From assembly GCA_032251315.1 (NCBI GenBank), contig JAVVEE010000013.1, positions 1 through 43,027 of the forward strand: a stretch of 43,027 nucleotides of DNA, in the 5' to 3' direction. The DNA comes from LH-M37 sp032251315. GTDB lineage: Bacteria; Pseudomonadota; Gammaproteobacteria; SZUA-229. The position numbers and the translations under genes were made by a program. Positions 9,155 to 17,091 of this stretch are shown here, one piece after another. Numbering within the stretch: the first letter of the stretch is position 1; each line of letters begins with the position of its first letter. The notes under the pieces were generated by a model that did no database searches, was not told the DNA's origin, and saw only the letters and a list, made by a program, of their open reading frames with translations.

Positions 9155-9168
9155 GTCGCTACAGCGAC
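9155..9168 (-). promoter_or_regulatory. Small hairpin just upstream of the rimP ribosome-binding site
   Basis: GTCGC-TGTA-GCGAC on the minus strand, a perfect five-pair stem with a four-base loop, ends two bases before the GGAAAG Shine-Dalgarno of rimP. It could protect the processed 5' end or modulate initiation; function unknown. Confidence 0.4.
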
Positions 9169-9203
9169 ATTTTTAATTACGATATAACTTTTATATCGCC
9201 AAT

Positions 9204-9230
9204 AAAAAAGCCCCGTAAACGGAGCTTTTT
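9204..9230 (-). terminator. Rho-independent terminator after tRNA-fMet
   Basis: Minus-strand hairpin (AAAAAGCTCCG...CGGGGCTTTTTT, one mismatch in the stem) followed by a T run, between tRNA-fMet and rimP. If partly read through, as in the E. coli metY-rimP operon, the tRNA promoter also drives rimP-nusA-infB. NusA could then influence its own expression through this site. Confidence 0.8.
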
Positions 9231-9312
9231 CCAAAATTCTCTGGTAACGATATAAAGCATGAGATGCTTATTGACTCATGCTCCTCCGTACTAATAATCG
9301 TGCACCAAAAAC

Positions 9313-9389
<77 letters not shown>

Positions 9390-9405
9390 ACAACGAACGG
9401 CGCAA

Positions 9406-9434
9406 ATAATACTCACTTAAGATGGCGATTGCAA
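9406..9434 (-). promoter_or_regulatory. Sigma70 promoter for tRNA-fMet (and probably rimP-nusA-infB)
   Basis: Minus strand: TTGCAA (9429-9434), 17-base spacer, TATTAT (9406-9411), followed by a GC-containing discriminator. Predicted start about ten bases upstream of the tRNA 5' end. Spacing and hexamers are strong, as expected of a stable-RNA promoter. Confidence 0.8.
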
Positions 9435-9471
9435 GCCTGTATCACCGAATACCGACATTTAACCTGTAACT

Positions 9472-10908
9472 TTAAATAAACACCGATAAACATAGCGCCA
9501 TTAATCCCGCCGGGTAAATCCCCAGAGCCAGCACCAGCAGCGCATTGGCGCTTAATGTGACCTGCATATCACGACCGCAGCTCAGCGGCTGGTCGTCAAC
9601 CGCCTCATCAAAGTACATGACCTTGATCACGCGCAAATAGTAGAACACCCCGATGATGGAGAAGAAGACCGCCACCAGCGCCAGCCATAGCATGTCGATC
9701 TGCACCACCATGTTTAGCACCGCCAGCTTCGCCCAGAAGCCCACCGTGGGCGGTATCCCGGCCATCGACAGCATCAATACCAGCATCAGGAAAGCAAACC
9801 AGGGGCTACGCTGGTTCAGGCCACGGAAGTCATCGATCTCTTCGGCCTCAAAGCCCTGGCGCGCCAGCAGCATGATAATGCCGAATGCACCCAGCGACAT
9901 CAGCGCATAAGAGAGGGTGTAGAACATGGCTGCGGCATACGACTCGGTAGTGCCGGCCAGTATGCCCAGAAGGATAAAGCCGACGTGGGAAATGGTCGAA
10001 TAGGCGAGCATGCGTTTGAGGTTGCTCTGGGCGATGGCGATGACGTTACCGGTCGCCATCGACAGTACCGACAGAATGATCAGCATCTGCTGCCAGTCGG
10101 TCTGCAACTCGCCCATGGTTTCCACCAGCAGGCGCATGATCAGGGCGAAACCGGCCAGCTTGGGCGCGGTGCCGATGAAGGCAGTGACGGCGGTAGGCGC
10201 GCCGTGATAGACGTCCGGCACCCACATGTGGAACGGCACCGCGCCCAGCTTGAACGCCAGCGCCACCAGGATAAAGACCAGCGCGAAGACCATGCCGATG
10301 CGCGAATCACCGGCCTGATTGATCGCAATGGCAATGTCGGAGAGCACCAGACTGCCGGACAGGCCATACAGAATTGACATGCCATAAAGCAGCATGCCGG
10401 AGGCAATCGCCCCGAGCACGAAATACTTCACGGCCGCTTCGGAGGCATTGCTGTTATCGCGGTTGAACGCCACCATGGCGTACAGGCACAGCGACAGCAG
10501 CTCCAGCCCCAGATAGATCATCAACAGATTGTTGGCCGAGACCATCAGCATCATGCCGAGCACGGCGAACAGGCCCAGCACGTAGTATTCGCCTTTGAAA
10601 ATATTGCGGTCCTTCAAATAATCTCTGGAGTAGACAAAAGCCACGGCAGACAGCGCCAGGATACCCAGCTTCAGCACGGTGGACAGGGCGTCCTGCACAA
10701 ACATGTTGTTGAAAGCCAGCTCACGGCCATCCCACGACTGCATCAGCAATAAAGCAAAGCTGCCGAGCAGCGCCAGCTGCGCCAGCAGGTAGCTGAAATC
10801 ACGCTTGGCCTCGCTGATAAAGGCGTCAACCACAAGCACGATGCAGGCCATGCTGAGCAGGAATATTTCCGGCCAGGCGATTAAGTAATTGAGTGCTTCA
10901 AGTGTCAT
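9472..10908 (-). CDS. nuoN: NADH-quinone oxidoreductase subunit N
   Basis: Antiporter-like proton-channel subunit of respiratory complex I in the inner membrane, 478 aa with about 14 transmembrane helices. Key charged residues are present: Glu136 in IYLGLELLSL, Lys220 in LAFKLGAVPFHMW and Lys250 in GTAPKLAGF, equivalent to Glu133/Lys217/Lys247 of E. coli. Last gene of the nuo operon, 34 bases after nuoM. No intrinsic terminator is visible between its stop and the tRNA-fMet promoter. Confidence 0.97.
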   Translation of the reverse strand: MTLEALNYLIAWPEIFLLSMACIVLVVDAFISEAKRDFSYLLAQLALLGSFALLLMQSWDGRELAFNNMFVQDALSTVLKLGILALSAVAFVYSRDYLKDRNIFKGEYYVLGLFAVLGMMLMVSANNLLMIYLGLELLSLCLYAMVAFNRDNSNASEAAVKYFVLGAIASGMLLYGMSILYGLSGSLVLSDIAIAINQAGDSRIGMVFALVFILVALAFKLGAVPFHMWVPDVYHGAPTAVTAFIGTAPKLAGFALIMRLLVETMGELQTDWQQMLIILSVLSMATGNVIAIAQSNLKRMLAYSTISHVGFILLGILAGTTESYAAAMFYTLSYALMSLGAFGIIMLLARQGFEAEEIDDFRGLNQRSPWFAFLMLVLMLSMAGIPPTVGFWAKLAVLNMVVQIDMLWLALVAVFFSIIGVFYYLRVIKVMYFDEAVDDQPLSCGRDMQVTLSANALLVLALGIYPAGLMALCLSVFI

Positions 10909-10942
10909 TGAATAGCCTTGTTCAGGTAATTAAACCGCTTAT

Positions 10943-12469
10943 TTATAATTTTGATACAGCTACATGCTGTAACAGGTTTTCAATCGTGGCGTGCATCACT
11001 TCGACCACCGGCGCCGGATACAGCCCCATCGCCAGCACCACGACCGCCAGCGTTGACATGATCAGCAGCTCGCGCTGATTCAGGTCTTTCAGGGCGCGCA
11101 CATTGTCGTTAGCCACTTCACCGTAAAACACCCGCTTGACCATCCACAGGGTGTAGGCCGCGCCTAGAATCAGCGTGGTGGCGGCGAGGAAGGCGTACCA
11201 GAAGTTGGCGTGAAAGCTGGCGATAATCACCATGAACTCACCGACAAATCCCGAGGTGCCTGGCAGACCGGCATTGGCCATGGAAAAGAACACCGCAAAG
11301 CCAGCGAAGATCGGCATGGTATGCACTACGCCGCCGTAATCCTGAATATTGCGGGTGTGCATGCGGTCGTAGAGCACGCCGATCATGAGAAACATGGCGC
11401 CGGAAATAAAGCCGTGCGAAATCATTTGCACGATGGCGCCTTCAACGGCCAGTACTGCGCCACTGCCGCTGCTGTTGGCCGGATTCTCCCAGATCTGGAA
11501 CACCACGAACAGGCCCAGGGTGACAAAACCCATGTGGGCGATGGACGAATACGCCACCAGCTTCTTCATGTCCTTCTGCACCAGCGCCACAAAGCCGATG
11601 TAGACAATGGCCACCAGCGACATGGTAATGATCAACCAGTCCAGCGCATCGCTGGCATCCGGGGTGATCGGCAGGCTGAAGCGCAGAAAACCGTAGCCGC
11701 CGATTTTCAGCATGATCGCCGCCAGGATCACCGAGCCGCCGGTGGGCGCTTCGACGTGTGCATCCGGCAGCCAGGTGTGCACCGGCCACATCGGCACCTT
11801 CACCGCGAAAGCCATGAGAAAGGCGATGAAGATCAGCAGCTGCTCATCCATGCTCAGCTTCATGGCGTGCATGTCCAGAATGGCGAAACTGCCGTTCTGG
11901 TAATACATATAAATCAGCGCGATCAGCATAAATACTGAGCCGATAAAGGTATAAATGAAAAACTTGATAGTGGCGTAAACCCGGCGCTCGCCACCCCAGA
12001 CCCCGATAATAATAAACATCGGCACCAGCATGCCTTCCCAGAAGACGTAGAACAGGATCGAATCGAGCGCCGCAAAGACGCCGATCATCAGACCTTCCAT
12101 GATCAGAAAAGCGGCCAGATACTGCGCGGGCTTTTTCTGGATCACTTTCCAGGCCGCGATCAGGGTCAGGATCATGGTAAAGGTGGTCAGGATAATCAGC
12201 GGCATGGAGATGCCGTCCACGCCCAGGTGATAGTAAATATCAAAGGCTCCGATCCATTCATAAGGGCCTTCCACGAACTGCATCTCAGCGGTGTTCATGT
12301 CAAAGCCGGTGTACAGGCCCAGACTCAGGATGAAGGTCACCACCGCGACCACCACGGCCAGGCGGCGGACGCCGGTGGCGCTTCCCTTATCGCCGGACAG
12401 CAATATGGCGATACCCCCTAAGATAGGTATCCAAACTGTGAGGCTAAGCAATGGCCAGTCGGCAAACAT
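10943..12469 (-). CDS. nuoM: NADH-quinone oxidoreductase subunit M
   Basis: Second antiporter-like proton channel of complex I. 508 aa, about 14 transmembrane helices. Glu145 (YVFWEGMLVP), Lys224 (FAVKVPMWPVHTWLPDAHVEAPT) and Lys255 (AIMLKIGGYG) form the conserved proton path. ATG start. The 111-base gap to nuoL is the largest in the operon; it is AT-rich and holds a hairpin. Confidence 0.97.
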   Translation of the reverse strand: MFADWPLLSLTVWIPILGGIAILLSGDKGSATGVRRLAVVVAVVTFILSLGLYTGFDMNTAEMQFVEGPYEWIGAFDIYYHLGVDGISMPLIILTTFTMILTLIAAWKVIQKKPAQYLAAFLIMEGLMIGVFAALDSILFYVFWEGMLVPMFIIIGVWGGERRVYATIKFFIYTFIGSVFMLIALIYMYYQNGSFAILDMHAMKLSMDEQLLIFIAFLMAFAVKVPMWPVHTWLPDAHVEAPTGGSVILAAIMLKIGGYGFLRFSLPITPDASDALDWLIITMSLVAIVYIGFVALVQKDMKKLVAYSSIAHMGFVTLGLFVVFQIWENPANSSGSGAVLAVEGAIVQMISHGFISGAMFLMIGVLYDRMHTRNIQDYGGVVHTMPIFAGFAVFFSMANAGLPGTSGFVGEFMVIIASFHANFWYAFLAATTLILGAAYTLWMVKRVFYGEVANDNVRALKDLNQRELLIMSTLAVVVLAMGLYPAPVVEVMHATIENLLQHVAVSKL

Positions 12470-12487
12470 ATAAAACCCTTTCCAGTG

Positions 12488-12518
12488 ACCGTCTATAAAT
12501 CCAAAAAGTTAAGACGGT
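12488..12518 (-). other. Hairpin in the nuoL-nuoM gap
   Basis: Seven-base inverted repeat ACCGTCT/AGACGGT with a 17-base A/T-rich loop, in the only sizeable gap of the nuo operon. There is no T run directly after it, so it is not a standard terminator. It may be an mRNA processing or stability element. The rest of the gap is AT-rich with no ORF. Confidence 0.35.
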
Positions 12519-12580
12519 TAAGTTCAAATAACGAAAATTACTGATTATTATTAAAGTATTACCAATTAAAATATTATGAA

Positions 12581-14569
12581 TTAAAAGATTACAAACAGCG
12601 TCATCAGTGCCAGCACGCCGATAATCATGGCGAAGGCGTAATGATAGAGCAGACCGGTCTGCACTTTTCTGGCCACGCCGGAGAACCAGGCCACCGCTCT
12701 GGCTGAGCCGTTGACGAAGAAGCCATCGATAACCGCGACATCACCCAGCATCCAGAAACGCTTGCCCAGTCCACGGCTGCCCGCGCCGAAGGCCCAGTCA
12801 TTAAAATCATCGATGTAATATTTATTTTCCAGCAGCTTGTGCAGCCATGAAAATTTCTGCACAAAGAAGCCCGCGCTGCCCGGCTGCTTGATATACATCC
12901 ACCATGCCGTAAATACGCCGAGTGCGGCTAGATACAGCGCCGGCCCCTTGAAGCCGTGCTCGACAAAGCCCCAGACACCGTGGAAGCCTTCGCTGAATTT
13001 AGCCAGCGCATTGTGCGCTTCACTGACGAATATGGCATCCGCAAAATAACCGCCGAAGACCATGCTCTTGATGGTCATCGCCCCGATGATGACCGAAGGG
13101 ATGGCCAGTGCAATCAGCGGCCAGGTGACCACTCGCGGCGGTTCATGAAGGTGTTCGCGGGTATGCTCATCCATGCGCTCCTTGCCGTGAAACACCAGGA
13201 AGAACATGCGGAAGGTATAGAAGGCGGTAATAAACACCCCGCCCAGCACTGCCGCATAGGCGATACCACTGCCGGGAAGCGTGGAGTAATGCACCACTTC
13301 GATAATCGAATCTTTGGAGAAGAAGCCGGAACTGCCGGGGAAACCGATCAGCGCCAGCGAGCCTATCAGCGAGGTCCAGTAGGTGATGGGCAGGTATTTT
13401 TTCAGGCCGCCCATTTTGCGCATGTCCTGTTCATGGTGCATGGAGATGATCACCGAACCCGCCGCGAGGAACAGCAGCGCCTTGAAAAACGCGTGCGTCA
13501 TCAGGTGGAAGATGGCCACCGAATAGGCCGAGGCACCCAGCGCTACGGTCATGTAACCCAGCTGCGACAGCGTTGAATAGGCAACCACGCGCTTGATGTC
13601 GTTTTGCACCACGCCAATCAGCCCCATGGAGAAGGCGGTAATGGCGCCGATCACCATGATGAAACTCAGGGCCGCATCGGAATATTCAAACAGCGGCGAC
13701 ATCCGCGACACCATGAAAATGCCGGCGGTGACCATGGTGGCGGCGTGGATCAGCGCCGAAATCGGGGTCGGGCCTTCCATCGAATCGGGCAGCCAGACAT
13801 GCAACGGCACCTGCGCCGATTTACCCATGGCGCCGACGAACAGCAGAATACAGATCACTGATATCACGTTCCAGTCAACACCCGGGAAGACGCTCATGGT
13901 CTGTGTTGCCAGACTATCGACCTGGCCGAAGACCTCGTAATAATCCAGCGAGCCGGTGTACATCACCACCGCCGCGATGCCCAGAATAAACCCGAAGTCG
14001 CCGACCCGATTGACCAGGAAGGCTTTCATGTTGGCATAGACTGCGGTGGGGCGAACCGACCAGAAACCGATCAGCAGGTAGGAGACCAGTCCCACCGCTT
14101 CCCAGCCGAAGAACAGCTGCAGGAAGTTATTCGCCATCACCAGCATCAGCATGGAGAAGGTAAACAGCGAAATATAACTGAAGAAGCGCTGGTAGGAGTT
14201 AGTACCGGCCAGCGAAGTTTTCGGCCAGTTGTGCTTGTCATCCGCCATGTAACCGATGGTGTAGACATGCACCGCCAGCGAAACCCCGGTCACTACGGCC
14301 ATCATCACCACAGTCAGCTTGTCGATCAAAAATCCTATTTCAAAGCGCAGCCCTTCCGAAATCATCCAGGTATAGACGGTGGCGTTATAGGCCTCGGCGC
14401 CGTTAAAGACGTGGTGGTTCAGCGCCAGCAGGGCCAGCACAAAAGAGGTGCCGACGCCGAGAATGGTGGCGCGGTGCGCACCCTTGCGGCCGAGATAACC
14501 GCCAAAAAATCCGGCGATGATGGCCCCGGCGAGAGAGGCCAGCGGTATAGCTAGATAGATCGATTCCAT
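12581..14569 (-). CDS. nuoL: NADH-quinone oxidoreductase subunit L
   Basis: Distal antiporter-like subunit of complex I, 662 aa, with the long C-terminal lateral helix extension expected for NuoL. Glu157 (QLFFGWEAVGLVSYLLIGFW) and Lys250 (LFVGAMGKSAQVPLHVWLPDSMEGPTPISALIHAATMV) are the conserved proton-path residues. ATG start. Its start is one base from the nuoK stop, so translation is probably coupled. Confidence 0.97.
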   Translation of the reverse strand: MESIYLAIPLASLAGAIIAGFFGGYLGRKGAHRATILGVGTSFVLALLALNHHVFNGAEAYNATVYTWMISEGLRFEIGFLIDKLTVVMMAVVTGVSLAVHVYTIGYMADDKHNWPKTSLAGTNSYQRFFSYISLFTFSMLMLVMANNFLQLFFGWEAVGLVSYLLIGFWSVRPTAVYANMKAFLVNRVGDFGFILGIAAVVMYTGSLDYYEVFGQVDSLATQTMSVFPGVDWNVISVICILLFVGAMGKSAQVPLHVWLPDSMEGPTPISALIHAATMVTAGIFMVSRMSPLFEYSDAALSFIMVIGAITAFSMGLIGVVQNDIKRVVAYSTLSQLGYMTVALGASAYSVAIFHLMTHAFFKALLFLAAGSVIISMHHEQDMRKMGGLKKYLPITYWTSLIGSLALIGFPGSSGFFSKDSIIEVVHYSTLPGSGIAYAAVLGGVFITAFYTFRMFFLVFHGKERMDEHTREHLHEPPRVVTWPLIALAIPSVIIGAMTIKSMVFGGYFADAIFVSEAHNALAKFSEGFHGVWGFVEHGFKGPALYLAALGVFTAWWMYIKQPGSAGFFVQKFSWLHKLLENKYYIDDFNDWAFGAGSRGLGKRFWMLGDVAVIDGFFVNGSARAVAWFSGVARKVQTGLLYHYAFAMIIGVLALMTLFVIF

Positions 14570-14570
14570 G

Positions 14571-14882
14571 CTACCCCTTCATCTCATTGAGTTGATCGAC
14601 ATTGATGCTGCGACGATTACGGAACAGCACCACCAGTATCGCCAGGCCAATGGCGGCTTCAGCGGCGGCCACGGTTAATATAAAGAAGACAAATATCTGC
14701 CCGGCCGGGTCATTCAAATAATGCGAGAAGGCAATGAAGTTGATATTAGCCGCCAGCAGCATCAGCTCCACGCACATCAATAATACGATGACATTTTTTC
14801 GATTCAGGAAAATGCCGGCGATGCTGATCGCAAACAGAATGGCCGCCAGCGTCAGGTAACTTGAGAGGGATACGCTAAGCAT
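14571..14882 (-). CDS. nuoK: NADH-quinone oxidoreductase subunit K
   Basis: Small membrane subunit with three helices, 103 aa, linking the quinone module to the proton channels. The two buried glutamates are present: Glu39 (VLLMCVELMLLAANINF) and Glu75 (TVAAAEAAIGLAI), equivalent to Glu36 and Glu72 in E. coli. ATG start two bases after the nuoJ stop. Confidence 0.97.
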   Translation of the reverse strand: MLSVSLSSYLTLAAILFAISIAGIFLNRKNVIVLLMCVELMLLAANINFIAFSHYLNDPAGQIFVFFILTVAAAEAAIGLAILVVLFRNRRSINVDQLNEMKG

Positions 14883-14884
14883 GA

Positions 14885-15499
14885 TTACTCCTTCGCCTCG
14901 GCATCCATTTTCATAATCTTCAGGCGGTCGTTGCGTTTCACTTTCACCTGGTTAGCCGGGGTCTGATATTTGGTAAATGGCCGACGGCGCAGGGTCAGCG
15001 ATATCGCCGCCACAATCGCCACCAGCAGAATCACCGCCGCTATTTCAAAAGGCAGCACATAGTCGGTATACAGGAGACGGCCCAGCTCTTTGGTGTTGCT
15101 GTAGTCGGCACCGTGGCGCACTGACTGGCGCAGGGATTCATCACCCAGAATGTCGGGGCCTACCGCACCCACTATCCAGATCATCTGCGCCGCCAGCACC
15201 AGTGCCACCAGCGCGCCTATCGGCAGGTAACGCACAAAACCACTGCGCATCTGCTCGACATTGATATCCAGCATCATCACCACAAACAGGAACAGCACCA
15301 TCACCGCGCCGACGTAAACCAGCACCAGTACGATGGCCAGAAATTCGGCTTCGAGCAAAATCCACAGTGCCGAACTGGCGAAGAACGCCAGCACCAGCAG
15401 CAACGCCGAGTGCACCGGGTTACGCGCGGTAATCACCCCCAGTGCAGCCACGATCAGCATGGCGGCGAAGATATAAAAAATAAAATCAATAAAGCTCAT
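14885..15499 (-). CDS. nuoJ: NADH-quinone oxidoreductase subunit J
   Basis: Membrane subunit of complex I (ND6 type), 204 aa with five hydrophobic segments. Family motifs AARNPVHSALLLVLAFF-like (here TARNPVHSALLLVLAFFASSALWILLEAEFLA as a split motif) and VYVGAVMVLFLFVVMMLDI are present. The C-terminal 40 residues are charged and cytoplasmic. ATG start, 30 bases after nuoI. Confidence 0.96.
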   Translation of the reverse strand: MSFIDFIFYIFAAMLIVAALGVITARNPVHSALLLVLAFFASSALWILLEAEFLAIVLVLVYVGAVMVLFLFVVMMLDINVEQMRSGFVRYLPIGALVALVLAAQMIWIVGAVGPDILGDESLRQSVRHGADYSNTKELGRLLYTDYVLPFEIAAVILLVAIVAAISLTLRRRPFTKYQTPANQVKVKRNDRLKIMKMDAEAKE

Positions 15500-15529
15500 A
15501 GTATGTTTATGCCTGTTTACTCAGTTCCG

Positions 15530-16021
15530 TTAACGGTATTTGGCGTCTGCCTGCCTGGCCGCCGCAATTTCGGGTTCGTTTTTGTCGCCGATTTCCAGCA
15601 GCATCTCCTTGGTCATGATCTGAGTGCCCCTTTCTTCAAAGTGATACTCGAAGATATGGGTCTCCACAATCGCATCCACCGGACAGGCCTCTTCGCAGAA
15701 ACCGCAATAAATACATTTGAACAAATCGATATCGTAGCGGGTGGTTCGGCGTGTGCCGTCTTCACGTTCCGCCACATCAATGGTAATCGCCAGCGCCGGG
15801 CAGACCGCTTCGCACAGCTTGCAGGCAATGCAGCGCTCTTCGCCATTGGCGTAACGGCGCTGTGCATGCAGCCCGCGAAAGCGCGGCGACATGGGGGTTT
15901 TCTCTTCCGGATACTGCACAGTGATCTTGCGCGAAAATAGGTAACGCCCGGTCACCGACAGGCCCTTGAGCAGATCCCAGAGCGTGAAACTTTTAATAAA
16001 ATGTGCGATCGCTTTCATCAT
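15530..16021 (-). CDS. nuoI: NADH-quinone oxidoreductase subunit I
   Basis: Ferredoxin-like subunit carrying clusters N6a and N6b. 163 aa from ATG 16021, which overlaps the nuoH stop codon (TAATG). An upstream in-frame GTG at 16042 would add seven residues inside nuoH and is less likely. Two CxxCxxCxxxCP motifs: Cys64/67/70/74 (CIACKLCEAVCP) and Cys103/106/109/113 (CIYCGFCEEACP). The N-terminal amphipathic helix and KITVQYPEEKTPMSPRFRG are typical. Confidence 0.96.
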   Translation of the reverse strand: MMKAIAHFIKSFTLWDLLKGLSVTGRYLFSRKITVQYPEEKTPMSPRFRGLHAQRRYANGEERCIACKLCEAVCPALAITIDVAEREDGTRRTTRYDIDLFKCIYCGFCEEACPVDAIVETHIFEYHFEERGTQIMTKEMLLEIGDKNEPEIAAARQADAKYR

Positions 16022-17091
16022 TAGACTGCCCACGGACCCCACTGCATGACTGACATCACCGCTTCAACAAATATCCAGACGATGGTGATGGGAATAAACA
16101 CTTTCCAGCCCAGGCGCATGATCTGGTCATAGCGGTAACGCGGGAAGGTGGCGCGAAACCAGAGGAAGCAGAAGATAAAGAACGCGGTCTTGCCGAAGAA
16201 CCAGAACATGCTGGTTTCCGCGAGCCAGCTACCCTGGGCAAAGGCGACATTTTCAAACGGTGATAACCAGCCGCCCAAAAACAGCAATGAGGTCAGCGCG
16301 GAAATCAGGATAATGTTGGCGTATTCCGCGAGGAAGAAGATGGCGAACGCCATGCCCGAATATTCCACATGAAAACCGGCCACAATTTCGGACTCGCCTT
16401 CGGCGACATCGAAAGGTGCACGGTTGGTTTCAGCCACGCCCGAAATAAAGTAAACGAAAAACAGCGGCAGCAGGGGCCAGATAAACCAGCTGCCCATGCC
16501 CCCCGCCTGGCTTTCAACAATCGCGCTCAGGTTCAGACTGCCACTGGCCATCAGCACCCCCACCAGCGCAAAACCCATGGCGATTTCATAGGCCACGATT
16601 TGCGCGCCTGCACGCAGGGCGCTGAGAATGGCGTATTTGGAATTGGAGGCCCAGCCCGCAATTATCACCCCGTAGACACCGACCGAGGTCAGGGCCAGCA
16701 CGTACAGTAGCCCGGCATCAACCTCGGTTAATGCCATGCCCCGGTCGAAGGGAATCACTGCCCATGCCGCCAGCGCGGGCGCAATCGAGAGCACCGGTGC
16801 GGTCAGAAACAGAAACTTGTTGGCCTGGGTGGGCAGAATGACCTCTTTCATCATCAACTTGAGGGCATCGGCAATGGGCTGCAACCAGCCGCGCGGGCCG
16901 ACCCGATTGGGGCCGATGCGCACCTGCATGTAGCCGATGATCTTGCGTTCGGCGTAAGTGACATAAGCCACCGCCAGCATCAGCGGCAGCAAAATCAGAA
17001 TGATCTTGCCCAGAATAATGGCCATGGTCTGCACATCCACCGGGAACCAGTTCCAGAACGCAATCAGCCAGTCGGGGATAAATTCAATCAT
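16021..17091 (-). CDS. nuoH: NADH-quinone oxidoreductase subunit H
   Basis: Membrane subunit forming the quinone chamber, 356 aa with eight or nine helices. Signatures AERKIIGYMQVRIGPNRVGPRGWLQPIADALKLMMKE and the acidic loop GVAETNRAPFDVAEGESEIVAGFHVEYSG lie at the interface with NuoB/NuoD (each shown here in parts: AERKIIGYMQVRIGPNRVGP; AETNRAPFDVAEGESEIVAG). Start ATG overlaps the nuoG stop by four bases. Confidence 0.97.
   Translation of the reverse strand: MIEFIPDWLIAFWNWFPVDVQTMAIILGKIILILLPLMLAVAYVTYAERKIIGYMQVRIGPNRVGPRGWLQPIADALKLMMKEVILPTQANKFLFLTAPVLSIAPALAAWAVIPFDRGMALTEVDAGLLYVLALTSVGVYGVIIAGWASNSKYAILSALRAGAQIVAYEIAMGFALVGVLMASGSLNLSAIVESQAGGMGSWFIWPLLPLFFVYFISGVAETNRAPFDVAEGESEIVAGFHVEYSGMAFAIFFLAEYANIILISALTSLLFLGGWLSPFENVAFAQGSWLAETSMFWFFGKTAFFIFCFLWFRATFPRYRYDQIMRLGWKVFIPITIVWIFVEAVMSVMQWGPWAV

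Noticed and set aside
9142..9234. Longer rimP start at 9234
   Set aside because: The extra 31 codons would be translated from the tRNA terminator region and do not resemble RimP; the internal ATG has a good Shine-Dalgarno and gives the usual length.
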